From Linyphia triangularis (Eukaryota > Arthropoda > Arachnida > Araneae > Linyphiidae), in assembly GCA_963978545.1 (NCBI GenBank), contig OZ021723.1, positions 100,162,002-100,226,001 on the forward strand: a DNA stretch of 64,000 bases. Reading direction: 5' to 3'. Numbering within the stretch: position 1 is the stretch's first letter; each line of letters opens with the position of its first letter. Of this stretch, positions 8,735-20,944 are shown piece after piece. A program made the position numbers and the translations under genes. Below the pieces are notes generated by a model that saw only the letters and a program-made list of their open reading frames with translations, made no database searches and had not been told where the DNA came from.

Positions 8735-11518
8735 ATTCTCCAATATAAAAGCTTCAATTTCGCCAAAGGAAAAAAAATTAAGATTTTTACTTTTTGAAAA
8801 ATAATTCATTGAATATCGTCCCCCATGTATTTTCAATACGTGAAATTTGCATTTCTTGACATTGAGCAGTAAAATATAGTTATAATGACGATTTGATTGG
8901 GGTAATGATTTTTATGACACAAGGTGCAAAAAGATTGTGAAAATTGCAAAATTTGAAATTTCCCATACAATTAACATGGGAAAATTAAAGATGAAAAACT
9001 TTTAAACTGAACAGATTTGGACCAAACTTTGACCACTTTCGCATTTTTTTTATGTTAAAAAATTGGAAATGTAGATTCTCCTATATAAAAGCTTCAATTT
9101 CGCCAAAGGAAAAAAAATTAAGATTTTTACTTTTTGAAAAATAATTCATTAAATATCGTCCCCCATGTATTTTCAATACGTGAAATTTGCATTTCTTGAC
9201 ATTGAGCAGTAAAATATAGTTATAATGACGATTTGATTGTGGAAATTGATTGGGGTAATGATTTTTATGACACAAGGTGCAAAAATATTGTGAAAATTGA
9301 AAAATTTGAAATTTCCCATACAATTAACATGGGAAAATTAAAGATGAAAAACTTTTAAACTGAACAGATTTGGACCAAACTTTGACCACTTTCGCATTTT
9401 TTTTATGTTAAAAAATTGGAAATGTAGATTCTCCTATATAAAAGCTTCAATTTCGCCAAAGGAAAAAAAATTAAGATTTTTACTTTTTGAAAAATAATTC
9501 ATTGAATATCGTCCCCCATGTATTTTCAATACGTGAAATTTGCATTTCTTGACATTGAGCAGTAAAATATAGTTATAATGACGATTTGATTGTGGAAATT
9601 GATTGGGGTAATGATTTTTATGACATAAGGTGCAAAAAGATTGTGAAAATTGCAAAATTTGAAATTTCCCATACAATTAACATGGGAAAATTAAAGATGA
9701 AAAACTTTTAAACTGAACAGATTTGGACCAACCTTTGACCAATTTCGGATTTTTTTTATGTTATAAATTTGGAATTAGAGATTCTCCTATATAAAAGCTT
9801 TAATTTCGCCAAAGGAAAAAAAATTGAGATTTTTACTTTTTGAAGAATAATTCATTGAATATAGAACCCCCATTTATTTTCAATAGGTAAAATTTGCATT
9901 TCTCGACGTAAAATATATTTATAATGACGATTTGATTGAGGAAATTGATTGGGGTGATAATTTTTATGACACAAGGTGCAAAAAGATTGTGAAATTTGAA
10001 AAATTTGAAATTTCCCATACAATTAACATGGGAAAATTAAAGATGAAAAACTTTTAAACTGAAAAGATTTGGACCAAACTTTGACCACTTTCGCATTTTT
10101 TTTATGTTAAAAAATAGGAAATGTAGATTCTCCTATATAAAAGCTTCAATTTCGCCAAAGGAAAAAAAATTGAGATTATTACTTTTTGAAGAATAATTCA
10201 TTGAATATAGAACCCCCATGTATTTTCAATAGGTGAAATTTGCATTTCTCGACGTAAAATGTAGTTATAATGACGATTTGATTGTGGAAATTGATTGGGG
10301 GTGATGATTTTTATGACACAAGGTGAAAAAGATCGTAAAATTTCGAAAATTGAAATTTCCTATACAATTAACATGGGGAAAATTGAAAATGAAAAATATT
10401 TAAACTGCACTGATTTGGACCAACCTTTGACCATCTTCACATTTTTTTTATGTTAAAAAATTGGAAATGTAGATTCTAATATATAAAAGCTTCAATTTCG
10501 CCAAAGGAAAAAAAATTGAGATTTTTACTTTTTGAAAAATAATTCATTGAATATCGTCCCCCATGTATTTTCAATACGTGAAATTTGCATTTTTTGACAT
10601 TGAGCAGTAAAATGTAGTTATAATGACGATTCGATTGTGGAAATTGATTGGGGTGATGATTTTTATGACACAAGGTGCAAAAAGATTGTGAAAATTGAAA
10701 AATTTGAAATTTCCCATACAATTAACATGGGAAAATTAAAGATGAAAATCTTTTAAACTGATCAGATTTGGACCAAACTTTGACCACCTTCGCATTTTTT
10801 TTATGTTAAAAAATTGGAAATGTAGATTCTAATATATAAAAGCTTCAATTTCGCCAAAGGAAAAAAAATTGAGATTTTTACTCTTTGAAGAATAATTCAT
10901 TGAATATAGAACCCCCATGTATATTCAATATGTGAAATTTGCATTTCTCGACGTAAAATATAGTTATAATGACGATTTGATTGTGGACATTGATTGGGGT
11001 GATGATTTTTATGACACAAGGTGTAAAAAGATTGTGAAAATTGAAAAATTTGAAATTTCCCATACAATTAACATGGGAAAATTAAAGATGAAAAACTTTT
11101 AAACTGAACAGATTTGGACCAAACTTTGACCACCTTCGCATTTTTTTTATGTTAAAAAATTGGAAATGTAGATTCTCCAATATAAAAGCTTCAATTTCGC
11201 CAAAGGAAAAAAAATTGAGATTTTTACTCTTTGAAGAATAATTCATAGAATATAGAACCCCCATGTATTTTCAATATGTGAAATTTGCATTTCTCGACGT
11301 AAAATGTAGTTATAAGGATGATTTGATTGTGGAAATTGATTGGATTGATGATTTTTATGACACAAGGTGCAAAAAGATTGCGAAAATTGAAAAATGCGAA
11401 ATTTTCCATACAATTAACATAGGGAAAATTAAAGATGAAAAACTTTTAAACTGACCAGATTTGGACCAACCTTTGACCAATTTCGCATTTTTTTTATGTT
11501 ATAAAATTGGAAATGTAG
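8735..11518. repeat. Octamer HOR copy 1: E E' E A F B C G
   Basis: Starts: 8735 E (340 bp), 9075 E', 9428 E, 9781 A, 10127 F, 10473 B, 10826 C, 11172 G. The first E lost 13 bp between two GATTG direct repeats (junction near 8895-8900). Marks such as CCCCCATTTATTTTC and GATTGAGGAAATTG in the A monomer recur at 41924 and 49246. The E' E A F B C core therefore shares ancestry with those distant blocks. Confidence 0.9.
10127..10472 (+). repeat. Type F monomer (345-346 bp), reference copy
   Basis: The first half resembles A/C (GAAGAATAATTC, AATAGGTGAAATTTGC, TCGACGTAAAATGTAG). The second half is the most divergent of any type: AAGGTGAAAAAGATCG, AAAATTTCGAAAATTG, TTTCCTATAC, ACATGGGGAAAATTG, AAAATATTTAAACTGCACTG and CCATCTTCACATTTT. 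A private GAGATTATTAC lies after the A tract. There are two sub-variants: GATTGGGGGTG (G5) at 10127, 24445, 26888, 32133, 42270, 49592 and 62522, and GATTGGGGTG (G4) at 12924, 16399, 17804, 51336, 52733, 54130 and 55881. F follows A and is followed by B (by a B/F hybrid after the converted copy at 45047). Confidence 0.9.
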
Positions 11519-14313
11519 ATTCTCTTATATAAAAGCTTCAATTTCGCCAAAGGAAAAAAAATTAAGATTTTTACTTTTTGAAAAATAATTCATTGAATAT
11601 CGTCCCCCATGTATTTTCAATACGTGAAATTTGCATTTCTTGACATTGAGCAGTAAAATATAGTTATAATGACGATTTGATTGTGGAAATTGATTAAGGT
11701 AATGATTTTTATGACACAAGGTGCAAAAAGATTGTGAAAATTGCAAAATTTGAAATTTCCCATACAATTAACATGGGAAAATTAAAGATGAAAAACTTTT
11801 AAACTGAACAGATTTGGACCAAACTTTGACCACTTTCGCATTTTTTTTATGTTAAAAAATTGGAAATGTAGATTCTCCTATATAAAAGCTTCAATTTCGC
11901 CAAAGGAAAAAAAATTAAGATTTTTACTTTTTGAAAAATAATTCATTAAATATCGTCCCCCATGTATTTTCAATACGTGAAATTTGCATTTCTTGACATT
12001 GAGCAGTAAAATATAGTTATAATGACGATTTGATTGTGGAAATTGATTGGGGTAATGATTTTTATGACACAAGGTGCAAAAAGATTGTGAAAATTGAAAA
12101 ATTTGAAATTTCCCATACAATTAACATGGGAAAATTAAAGATGAAAAACTTTTAAACTGAACAGATTTGGACCAAACTTTGACCACTTTCGCATTTTTTT
12201 TATGTTAAAAAATTGGAAATGTAGATTCTCCTATATAAAAGCTTCAATTTCGCCAAAGGAAAAAAAATTAAGATTTTTACTTTTTGAAAAATAATTCATT
12301 GAATATCGTCCCCCATGTATTTTCAATACGTGAAATTTGCATTTCTTGACATTGAGCAGTAAAATATAGTTATAATGACGATTTGATTGTGGAAATTGAT
12401 TGGGGTAATGATTTTTATGACACAAGGTGCAAAAAGATTGTGAAAATTGCAAAATTTGAAATTTCCCATACAATTAACATGGGAAAATTAAAGATGAAAA
12501 ACTTTTAAACTGAACAGATTTGGACCAACCTTTGACCAATTTCGGATTTTTTTTATGTTATAAATTTGGAATTAGAGATTCTCCTATATAAAAGCTTTAA
12601 TTTCGCCAAAGGAAAAAAAATTGAGATTTTTACTTTTTGAAGAATAATTCATTGAATATAGAACCCCCATGTATTTTCAATAGGTAAAATTTGCATTTCT
12701 CGACGTAAAATATATTTATAATGACGATTTGATTGAGGAAATTGATTGGGGTGATGATTTTTATGACACAAGGTGCAAAAAGATTGTGAAATTTGAAAAA
12801 TTTGAAATTTCCCATACAATTAACATGGGAAAATTAAAGATGAAAAACTTTTAAACTGAAAAGATTTGGACCAAACTTTGACCACTTTCGCATTTTTTTT
12901 ATGTTAAAAAATAGGAAATGTAGATTCTCCTATATAAAAGCTTCAATTTCGCCAAAGGAAAAAAAATTGAGATTATTACTTTTTGAAGAATAATTCATTG
13001 AATATAGATCCCCCATGTATTTTCAATAGGTGAAATTTGCATTTCTCGACGTAAAATGTAGTTATAATGACGATTTGATTGTGGAAATTGATTGGGGTGA
13101 TGATTTTTATGACACAAGGTGAAAAAGATCGTAAAATTTCGAAAATTGAAATTTCCTATACAATTAACATGGGGAAAATTGAAAATGAAAAATATTTAAA
13201 CTGCACTGATTTAGACCAACCTTTGACCATCTTCACATTTTTTTTATGTTAAAAAATTGGAAATGTAGATTCTAATATATAAAAGCTTCAATTTCGCCAA
13301 AGGAAAAAAAATTGAGATTTTTACTTTTTGAAAAATAATTCATTGAATATCGTCCCCCATGTATTTTCAATACGTGAAATTTGCATTTTTTGACATTGAG
13401 CAGTAAAATGTAGTTATAATGACGATTCGATTGTGGAAATTGATTGGGGTGATGATTTTTATGACACAAGGTGCAAAAAGATTGTGAAAATTGAAAAATT
13501 TGAAATTTCCCATACAATTAACATGGGAAAATTAAAAATGAAAATCTTTTAAACTGATCAGATTTGGACCAAACTTTGACCACCTTCGCATTTTTTTTAT
13601 GTTAAAAAATTGGAAATGTAGATTCTAATATATAAAAGCTTCAATTTCGCCAAAGGAAAAAAAATTGAGATTTTTACTCTTTGAAGAATAATTCATTGAA
13701 TATAGAACCCCAACGTATATTCAATATGTGAAATTTGCATTTCTCGACGTAAAATATAGTTATAATGACGATTTGATTGTGGACATTGATTGGGGTGATG
13801 ATTTTTATGACACAAGGTGTAAAAAGATTGTGAAAATTGAAAAATTTGAAATTTCCCATACAATTAACATGGGAAAATTAAAGATGAAAAACTTTTAAAC
13901 TGAACAGATTTGGACCAAACTTTGACCACCTTCGCATTTTTTTATGTTAAAAAATTGGAAATGTAGATTCTAATATAATAAAGCTTCAATTTCGCCAAAG
14001 GAAAAAAAATTGAGATTTTTACTCTTTGAAGAATAATTCATTGAATATAGAACCCCCATGTATTTTCAATATGTGAAATTTGCATTTCTCGACGTAAAAT
14101 GTAGTTATAAGTATGATTTGATTGTGGAAATTGATTGGATTGATGATTTTTATGACACAAGGTGCCAAAAGATTGCGAAAATTGAAAAATGCGAAATTTT
14201 CCATACAATTAACATAGGGAAAATTAAAGATGAAAAACTTTTAAACTGACCAGATTTGGACCAAACTTTGACCACTTTCGCATTTTTTTTATGTTAAAAA
14301 ATTGGAAATGTTG
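11519..14313. repeat. Octamer HOR copy 2: E E' E A F B C G
   Basis: Starts: 11519 E, 11872 E', 12225 E, 12578 A, 12924 F (345 bp), 13269 B, 13622 C (345 bp), 13967 G. It matches copy 1 at an offset of about 2797 bp. Point differences include CCCCAACGTATATTC in the C monomer and GTTATAAGTATG in G. The tail of the last G is of E type (CCAAACTTTGACCACTTTCGC), evidence of an exchange at its 3' end. Confidence 0.9.
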
Positions 14314-15699
14314 ATTCTCCTATATAAAAGCTTCAATTTCGCCAAAGGAAAAAAAATTAAGATTTTTACTTTTTGAAAAATAATTCATTAAATATCGTCC
14401 CCCATGTATTTTCAATACGTGAAATTTGCATTTCTTGACATTGAGCAGTAAAATATAGTTATAATGACAATTTGATTGTGGAAATTGATTGGGGTAATGA
14501 TTTTTATGACACAAGGTGCAAAAAGATTGTGAAAATTGCAAAATTTGAAATTTCCCATACAATTAACATGGGAAAATTAAAGATGAAAAACTTTTAAACT
14601 GAACAGATTTGGACCAAGCTTTGACCAATTTCGGATTTTTTTTATGTTATAAATTTGGAATTAGAGATTCTCCTATATAAAAGCTTTAATTTCGCCAAAG
14701 GAAAAAAAATTGAGATTTTTACTTTTTGAAGAATAATTCATTGAATATAGAACCCCCATGTATTTTCAATAGGTAAAATTTGCATTTCTCGACGTAAAAT
14801 ATATTTATAATGACGATTTGATTGTGGAAATTGATTGGGGTGATGATTTTTATGACACAAGGTGCAAAAAGATTGTGAAATTTGAAAAATTTGAAATTTC
14901 CCATACAATTAACATGGGAAAATTAAAGATGAAAAACTTTTAAACTGAAAAGATTTGGACCAAACTTTGACCACTTTCGCATTTTTTTTATGTTAAAAAA
15001 TAGGAAATGTAGATTCTCCTATATAAAAGCTTCAATTTCGCCAAAGGAAAAAAAATTGAGATTTTTACTTTTTGAAAAATAATTCATTGAATATCGTCCC
15101 CCATGTATTTTCAATACGTGAAATTTGCATTTTTTGACATTGAGCAGTAAAATGTAGTTATAATGACGATTCGATTGTGGAAATTGATTGGGGTGATGAT
15201 TTTTATGACACAAGGTGCAAAAAGATTGTGAAAATTGAAAAATTTGAAATTTCCCATACAATTAACATGGGAAAATTAAAGATGAAAATCTTTTAAACTG
15301 ATCAGATTTGGACCAAACTTTGACCACCTTCGCATTTTTTTTATGTTAAAAAATTGGAAATGTAGATTCTAATATATAAAAGCTTCAATTTCGCCAAAGG
15401 AAAAAAAATTGAGATTTTTACTCTTCATTGAATATAGAACCCCCATGTATATTCAATATGTGAAATTTGCATTTCTCGACGTAAAATATAGTTATAATGA
15501 CGATTTGATTGCGGACATTGATTGGGGTGATGATTTTTATGACACAAGGTGTAAAAAGATTGTGAAAATTGAAAAATTTGAAATTTCCCATACAATTAAC
15601 ATGGGAAAATTAAAGATGAAAAACTTTTAAACTGAACAGATTTGGACCAAACTTTGACCACCTTCGCATTTTTTTTATGTTAAAAAATTGGAAATGTAG
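14314..15699. repeat. Segment E'/E hybrid, A, B, C with 12-bp deletion
   Basis: Starts: 14314 E'/E hybrid, 14667 A, 15013 B, 15366 C (334 bp). The first has the E' mark ATTAAATATCG but the E mark TTGCAAAATTTG and an E-before-A tail, so E, E' and E appear collapsed into one monomer. The last lacks 12 bp (TTTACTCTTCATTGAATA). The A B C-deletion E A series recurs at 43315-45046 at an offset of 28648 bp. Confidence 0.88.
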
Positions 15700-18600
15700 A
15701 TTCTCCTATATAAAAGCTTCAATTTCGCCAAAGGAAAAAAAATTAAGATTTTTACTTTTTGAAAAATAATTCATTGAATATCGTCCCCCATGTATTTTCA
15801 ATACGTGAAATTTGCATTTCTTGACATTGAGCAGTAAAATATAGTTATAATGACGATTTGATTGTGGAAATTGATTGGGGTAATGATTTTTATGACACAA
15901 GGTGCAAAAAGATTGTGAAAATTGCAAAATTTGAAATTTCCCATACAATTAACATGGGAAAATTAAAGATGAAAAACTTTTAAACTGAACAGATTTGGAC
16001 CAACCTTTGACCAATTTCGGATTTTTTTTATGTTATAAATTTGGAATTAGAGATTCTCCTATATAAAAGCTTTAATTTCGCCAAAGGAAAAAAAATTGAG
16101 ATTTTTACTTTTTGAAGAATAATTCATTGAATATAGAACCCCCATGTATTTTCAATAGGTAAAATTTGCATTTCTCGACGTAAAATATATTTATAATGAC
16201 GATTTGATTGTGGAAATTGATTGGGGTGATGATTTTTATGACACAAGGTGCAAAAAGATTGTGAAATTTGAAAAATTTGAAATTTCCCATACAATTAACA
16301 TGGGAAAATTAAAGATGAAAAACTTTTAAACTGAAAAGATTTGGACCAAACTTTGACCACTTTCGCATTTTTTTTATGTTAAAAAATAGGAAATGTAGAT
16401 TCTCCTATATAAAAGCTTCAATTTCGCCAAAGGAAAAAAAATTGAGATTATTACTTTTTGAAGAATAATTCATTGAATATAGAACCCCCATGTATTTTCA
16501 ATAGGTGAAATTTGCATTTCTCGACGTAAAATGTAGTTATAATGACGATTTGATTGTGGAAATTGATTGGGGTGATGATTTTTATGACACAAGGTGAAAA
16601 AGATCGTAAAATTTCGAAAATTGAAATTTCCTATACAATTAACATGGGGAAAATTGAAAATGAAAAATATTTAAACTGCACTGATTTGGACCAACCTTTG
16701 ACCATCTTCACATTTTTTTTATGTTAAAAAATTGGAAATGTAGATTCTAATATATAAAAGCTTCAATTTCGCCAAAGGAAAAAAAATTGAGATTTTTAAT
16801 TTTTGAAAAATAATTCATTGAATATCGTCCCCCATGTATTTTCAATACGTGAAATTTGCATTTTTTGACATTGAGCAGTAAAATGTAGTTATAATGACGA
16901 TTCGATTGTTCGATTGTGGAAATTGATTGGGGTGATGATTTTTATGACACAAGGTGCAAAAAGATTGTGAAAATTGAAAAATTTGAAATTTCCCATACAA
17001 TTAACATGGGAAAATTAAAGATGAAAATCTTTTAAACTGATCAGATTTGGACCAAACTTTGACCACCTTCGCATTTTTTTTATGTTAAAAAATTGGAAAT
17101 GTAGATTCTAATATATAAAAGCTTCAATTTCGCCAAAGGAAAAAAAATTGAGATTTTTACTCTTTGAAGAATAATTCATTGAATATAGAACCCCCATGTA
17201 TATTCAATATGTGAAATTTGCATTTCTCGACGTAAAATATAGTTATAATGACGATTTGATTGTGGACATTGATTGGGGTGATGATTTTTATGACACAAGG
17301 TGTAAAAAGATTGTGAAAATTGAAAAATTTGAAATTTCCCATACAATTAACATGGGAAAATTAAAGATGAAAAACTTTTAAACTGAAAAGATTTGGACCA
17401 AACTTTGACCACTTTCGCATTTTTTTTATGTTAAAAAATAGGAAATGTAGATTCTCCTATATAAAAGCTTCAATTTCGCCAAAGGAAAAAAAATTGAGAT
17501 TTTTACTTTTTGAAAAATAATTCATTGAATATCGTCCCCCATGTATTTTCAATACGTGAAATTTGCATTTTTTGACATTGAGCAGTAAAATGTAGTTATA
17601 ATGACGATTCGATTGTGGAAATTGATTGGGGTGATGATTTTTATGACACAAGGTGCAAAAAGATTGTGAAAATTGAAAAATTTGAAATTTCCCATACAAT
17701 TAACATGGGAAAATTAAAGATGAAAAACTTTTAAACTGAAAAGATTTGGACCAAACTTTGACCACTTTCGCATTTTTTTTATGTTAAAAAATAGGAAATG
17801 TAGATTCTCCTATATAAAAGCTTCAATTTCGCCAAAGGAAAAAAAATTGAGATTATTACTTTTTTAAGAATAATTCATTGAATATAGAACCCCCATGTAT
17901 TTTCAATAGGTGAAATTTGCATTTCTCGACGTAAAATGTAGTTATAATGACGATTTGATTGTGGAAATTGATTGGGGTGATGATTTTTATGACACAAGGT
18001 GAAAAAGATCGTAAAATTTCGAAAATTGAAATTTCCTATACAATTAACATGGGGAAAATTGAAAATGAATAATATTTAAACTGCACTGATTTGGACCAAC
18101 CTTTGACCATCTTCACATTTTTTTTATGTTAAAAAATTGGAAATGTAGATTCTAATATATAAAAGCTTCAATTTCGCCAAAGGAAAAAAAATTGAGATTT
18201 TTACTTTTTGAAAAATAATTCATTGAATATCGTCCCCCATGTATTTTCAATACGTGAAATTTGCATTTTTTGACATTGAGCAGTAAAATGTAGTTATAAT
18301 GACGATTCGATTGTGGAAATTGATTGGGGTGATGATTTTTATGACACAAGGTGCAAAAAGATTGTGAAAATTGAAAAATTTGAAATTTCCCATACAATTA
18401 ACATGGGAAAATTAAAGATGAAAAACTTTTAAACTGAACAGATTTGGACCAAACTTTGACCACTTTCGCATTTTTTTTATGTTAAAAAATTGGAAATGTA
18501 GATTCTCCTATATAAAAGCTTCAATTTCGCCAAAGGAAAAAAAATTAAGATTTTTACTTTTTGAAAAATAATTCATTGAATATCGTCCCCCATGTATTTT

Positions 18601-20944
18601 CAATACGTGAAATTTGCATTTCTTGACATTGAGCAGTAAAATATAGTTATAATGACGATTTGATTGTGGAAATTGATTGGGGTAATGATTTTTATGACAC
18701 AAGGTGCAAAAAGATTGTGAAAATTGCAAAATTTGAAATTTCCCATACAATTAACATGGGAAAATTAAAGATGAAAAACTTTTAAACTGAACAGATTTGG
18801 ACCAACCTTTGACCAATTTCGGATTTTTTTTATGTTATAAATTTGGAATTAGAGATTCTCCTATATAAAAGCTTTAATTTCGCCAAAGGAAAAAAAATTG
18901 AGATTTTTACTCTTTGAAGAATAATTCATTGAATATAGAACCCCCATGTATTTTCAATAGGTAAAATTTGCATTTCTCGACGTAAAATATATTTATAATG
19001 ACGATTTGATTGTGGAAATTGATTGGGGTGATGATTTTTATGACACAAGGTGCAAAAAGATTGTGAAATTTGAAAAATTTGAAATTTCCCATACAATTAA
19101 CATGGGAAAATTAAAGATGAAAAACTTTTAAACTGAAAAGATTTGGACCAAACTTTGACCACTTTCGCATTTTTTTTATGTTAAAAAATAGGAAATGTAG
19201 ATTCTCCTATATAAAAGCTTCAATTTCGCCAAAGGAAAAAAAATTGAGATTATTACTTTTTGAAGAATAATTCATTGAATATAGAACCCCCATGTATTTT
19301 CAATAGGTGAAATTTGCATTTCTCGACGTAAAATGTAGTTATAATGACGATTTGATTGTGGAAATTGATTGGGGTGATGATTTTTATGACACAAGGTGAA
19401 AAAGATTGTGAAAATTGAAAAATTTGAAATTTCCTATACAATTAACATGGGGAAAATTGAAAATGAAAAATATTTAAACTGCACTGATTTGGACCAACCT
19501 TTGACCATCTTCACATTTTTTTTATGTTAAAAAATTGGAAATGTAGATTCTAATATATAAAAGCTTCAATTTCGCCAAAGGAAAAAAAATTGAGATTTTT
19601 ACTTTTTGAAAAATAATTCATTGAATATCGTCCCCCATGTATTTTCAATACGTGAAATTTGCATTTTTTGACATTGAGCAGTAAAATGTAGTTATAATGA
19701 CGATTCGATTGTGGAAATTGATTGGGGTGATGATTTTTATGACACAAGGTGCAAAAAGATTGTGAAAATTGAAAAATTTGAAATTTCCCATACAATTAAC
19801 ATGGGAAAATTAAAGATGAAAATCTTTTAAACTGATCAGATTTGGACCAAACTTTGACCACCTTCGCATTTTTTTTATGTTAAAAAATTGGAAATGTAGA
19901 TTCTAATATATAAAAGCTTCAATTTCGCCAAAGGAAAAAAAATTGAGATTTTTACTCTTTGAAGAATAATTCATTGAATATAGAACCCCCATGTATATTC
20001 AATATGTGAAATTTGCATTTCTCGACGTAAAATATAGTTATAATGACGATTTGATTGTGGACATTGATTGGGGTGATGATTTTTATGACACAAGGTGTAA
20101 AAAGATTGTGAAAATTGAAAAATTTGAAATTTCCCATACAATTAACATGGGAAAATTAAAGATGAAAAACTTTTAAACTGAAAAGATTTGGACCAAACTT
20201 TGACCACTTTCGCATTTTTTTTATGTTAAAAAATAGGAAATGTAGATTCTCCTATATAAAAGCTTCAATTTCGCCAAAGGAAAAAAAATTGAGATTTTTA
20301 CTTTTTGAAAAATAATTCATTGAATATCGTCCCCCATGTATTTTCAATACGTGAAATTTGCATTTTTTGACATTGAGCAGTAAAATGTAGTTATAATGAC
20401 GATTCGATTGTGGAAATTGATTGGGGTTATGATTTTTATGACACAAGGTGCAAAAAGATTGTGAAAATTGAAAAATTTGAAATTTCCCATACAATTAACA
20501 TGGAAAAATTAAAGATGAAAATCTTTTAAACTGATCAGATTTGGACCAAACTTTGACCACCTTCGCATTTTTTTTATGTTAAAAAATTGGAAATGTAGAT
20601 TCTAATATATAAAAGCTTCAATTTCGCCAAAGGAAAAAAAATTGAGATTTTTACTCTTTGAAGAATAATTCATTGAATATAGAACCCCCATGTATATTCA
20701 ATATGTGAAATTTGCATTTCTCGACGTAAAATATAGTTATAATGACGATTTGATTGTGGACATTGATTGGGGTGATGATTTTTATGACACAAGGTGTAAA
20801 AAGATTGTGAAAATTGAAAAATTTGAAATTTCCCATACAATTAACATGGGAAAATTAAAGATGAAAAACTTTTAAACTGAACAGATTTGGACCAAACTTT
20901 GACCACCTTCGCATTTTTTTTATGTTAAAAAATTGGAAATGTAG
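15700..20944. repeat. Segment E A F B C B F B E A F B C B C
   Basis: Starts: 15700 E, 16053 A, 16399 F, 16744 B (361 bp), 17105 C, 17451 B with an A-type tail, 17804 F, 18149 B, 18502 E, 18855 A, 19201 F variant, 19547 B, 19900 C, 20246 B, 20599 C. The B at 16744 carries an 8-bp tandem duplication of TTCGATTG (16901-16916). The F at 19201 has GATTGTGAAAATTG in place of the usual F core. The whole series reappears at 53431-59020 with the same private marks. Confidence 0.9.
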
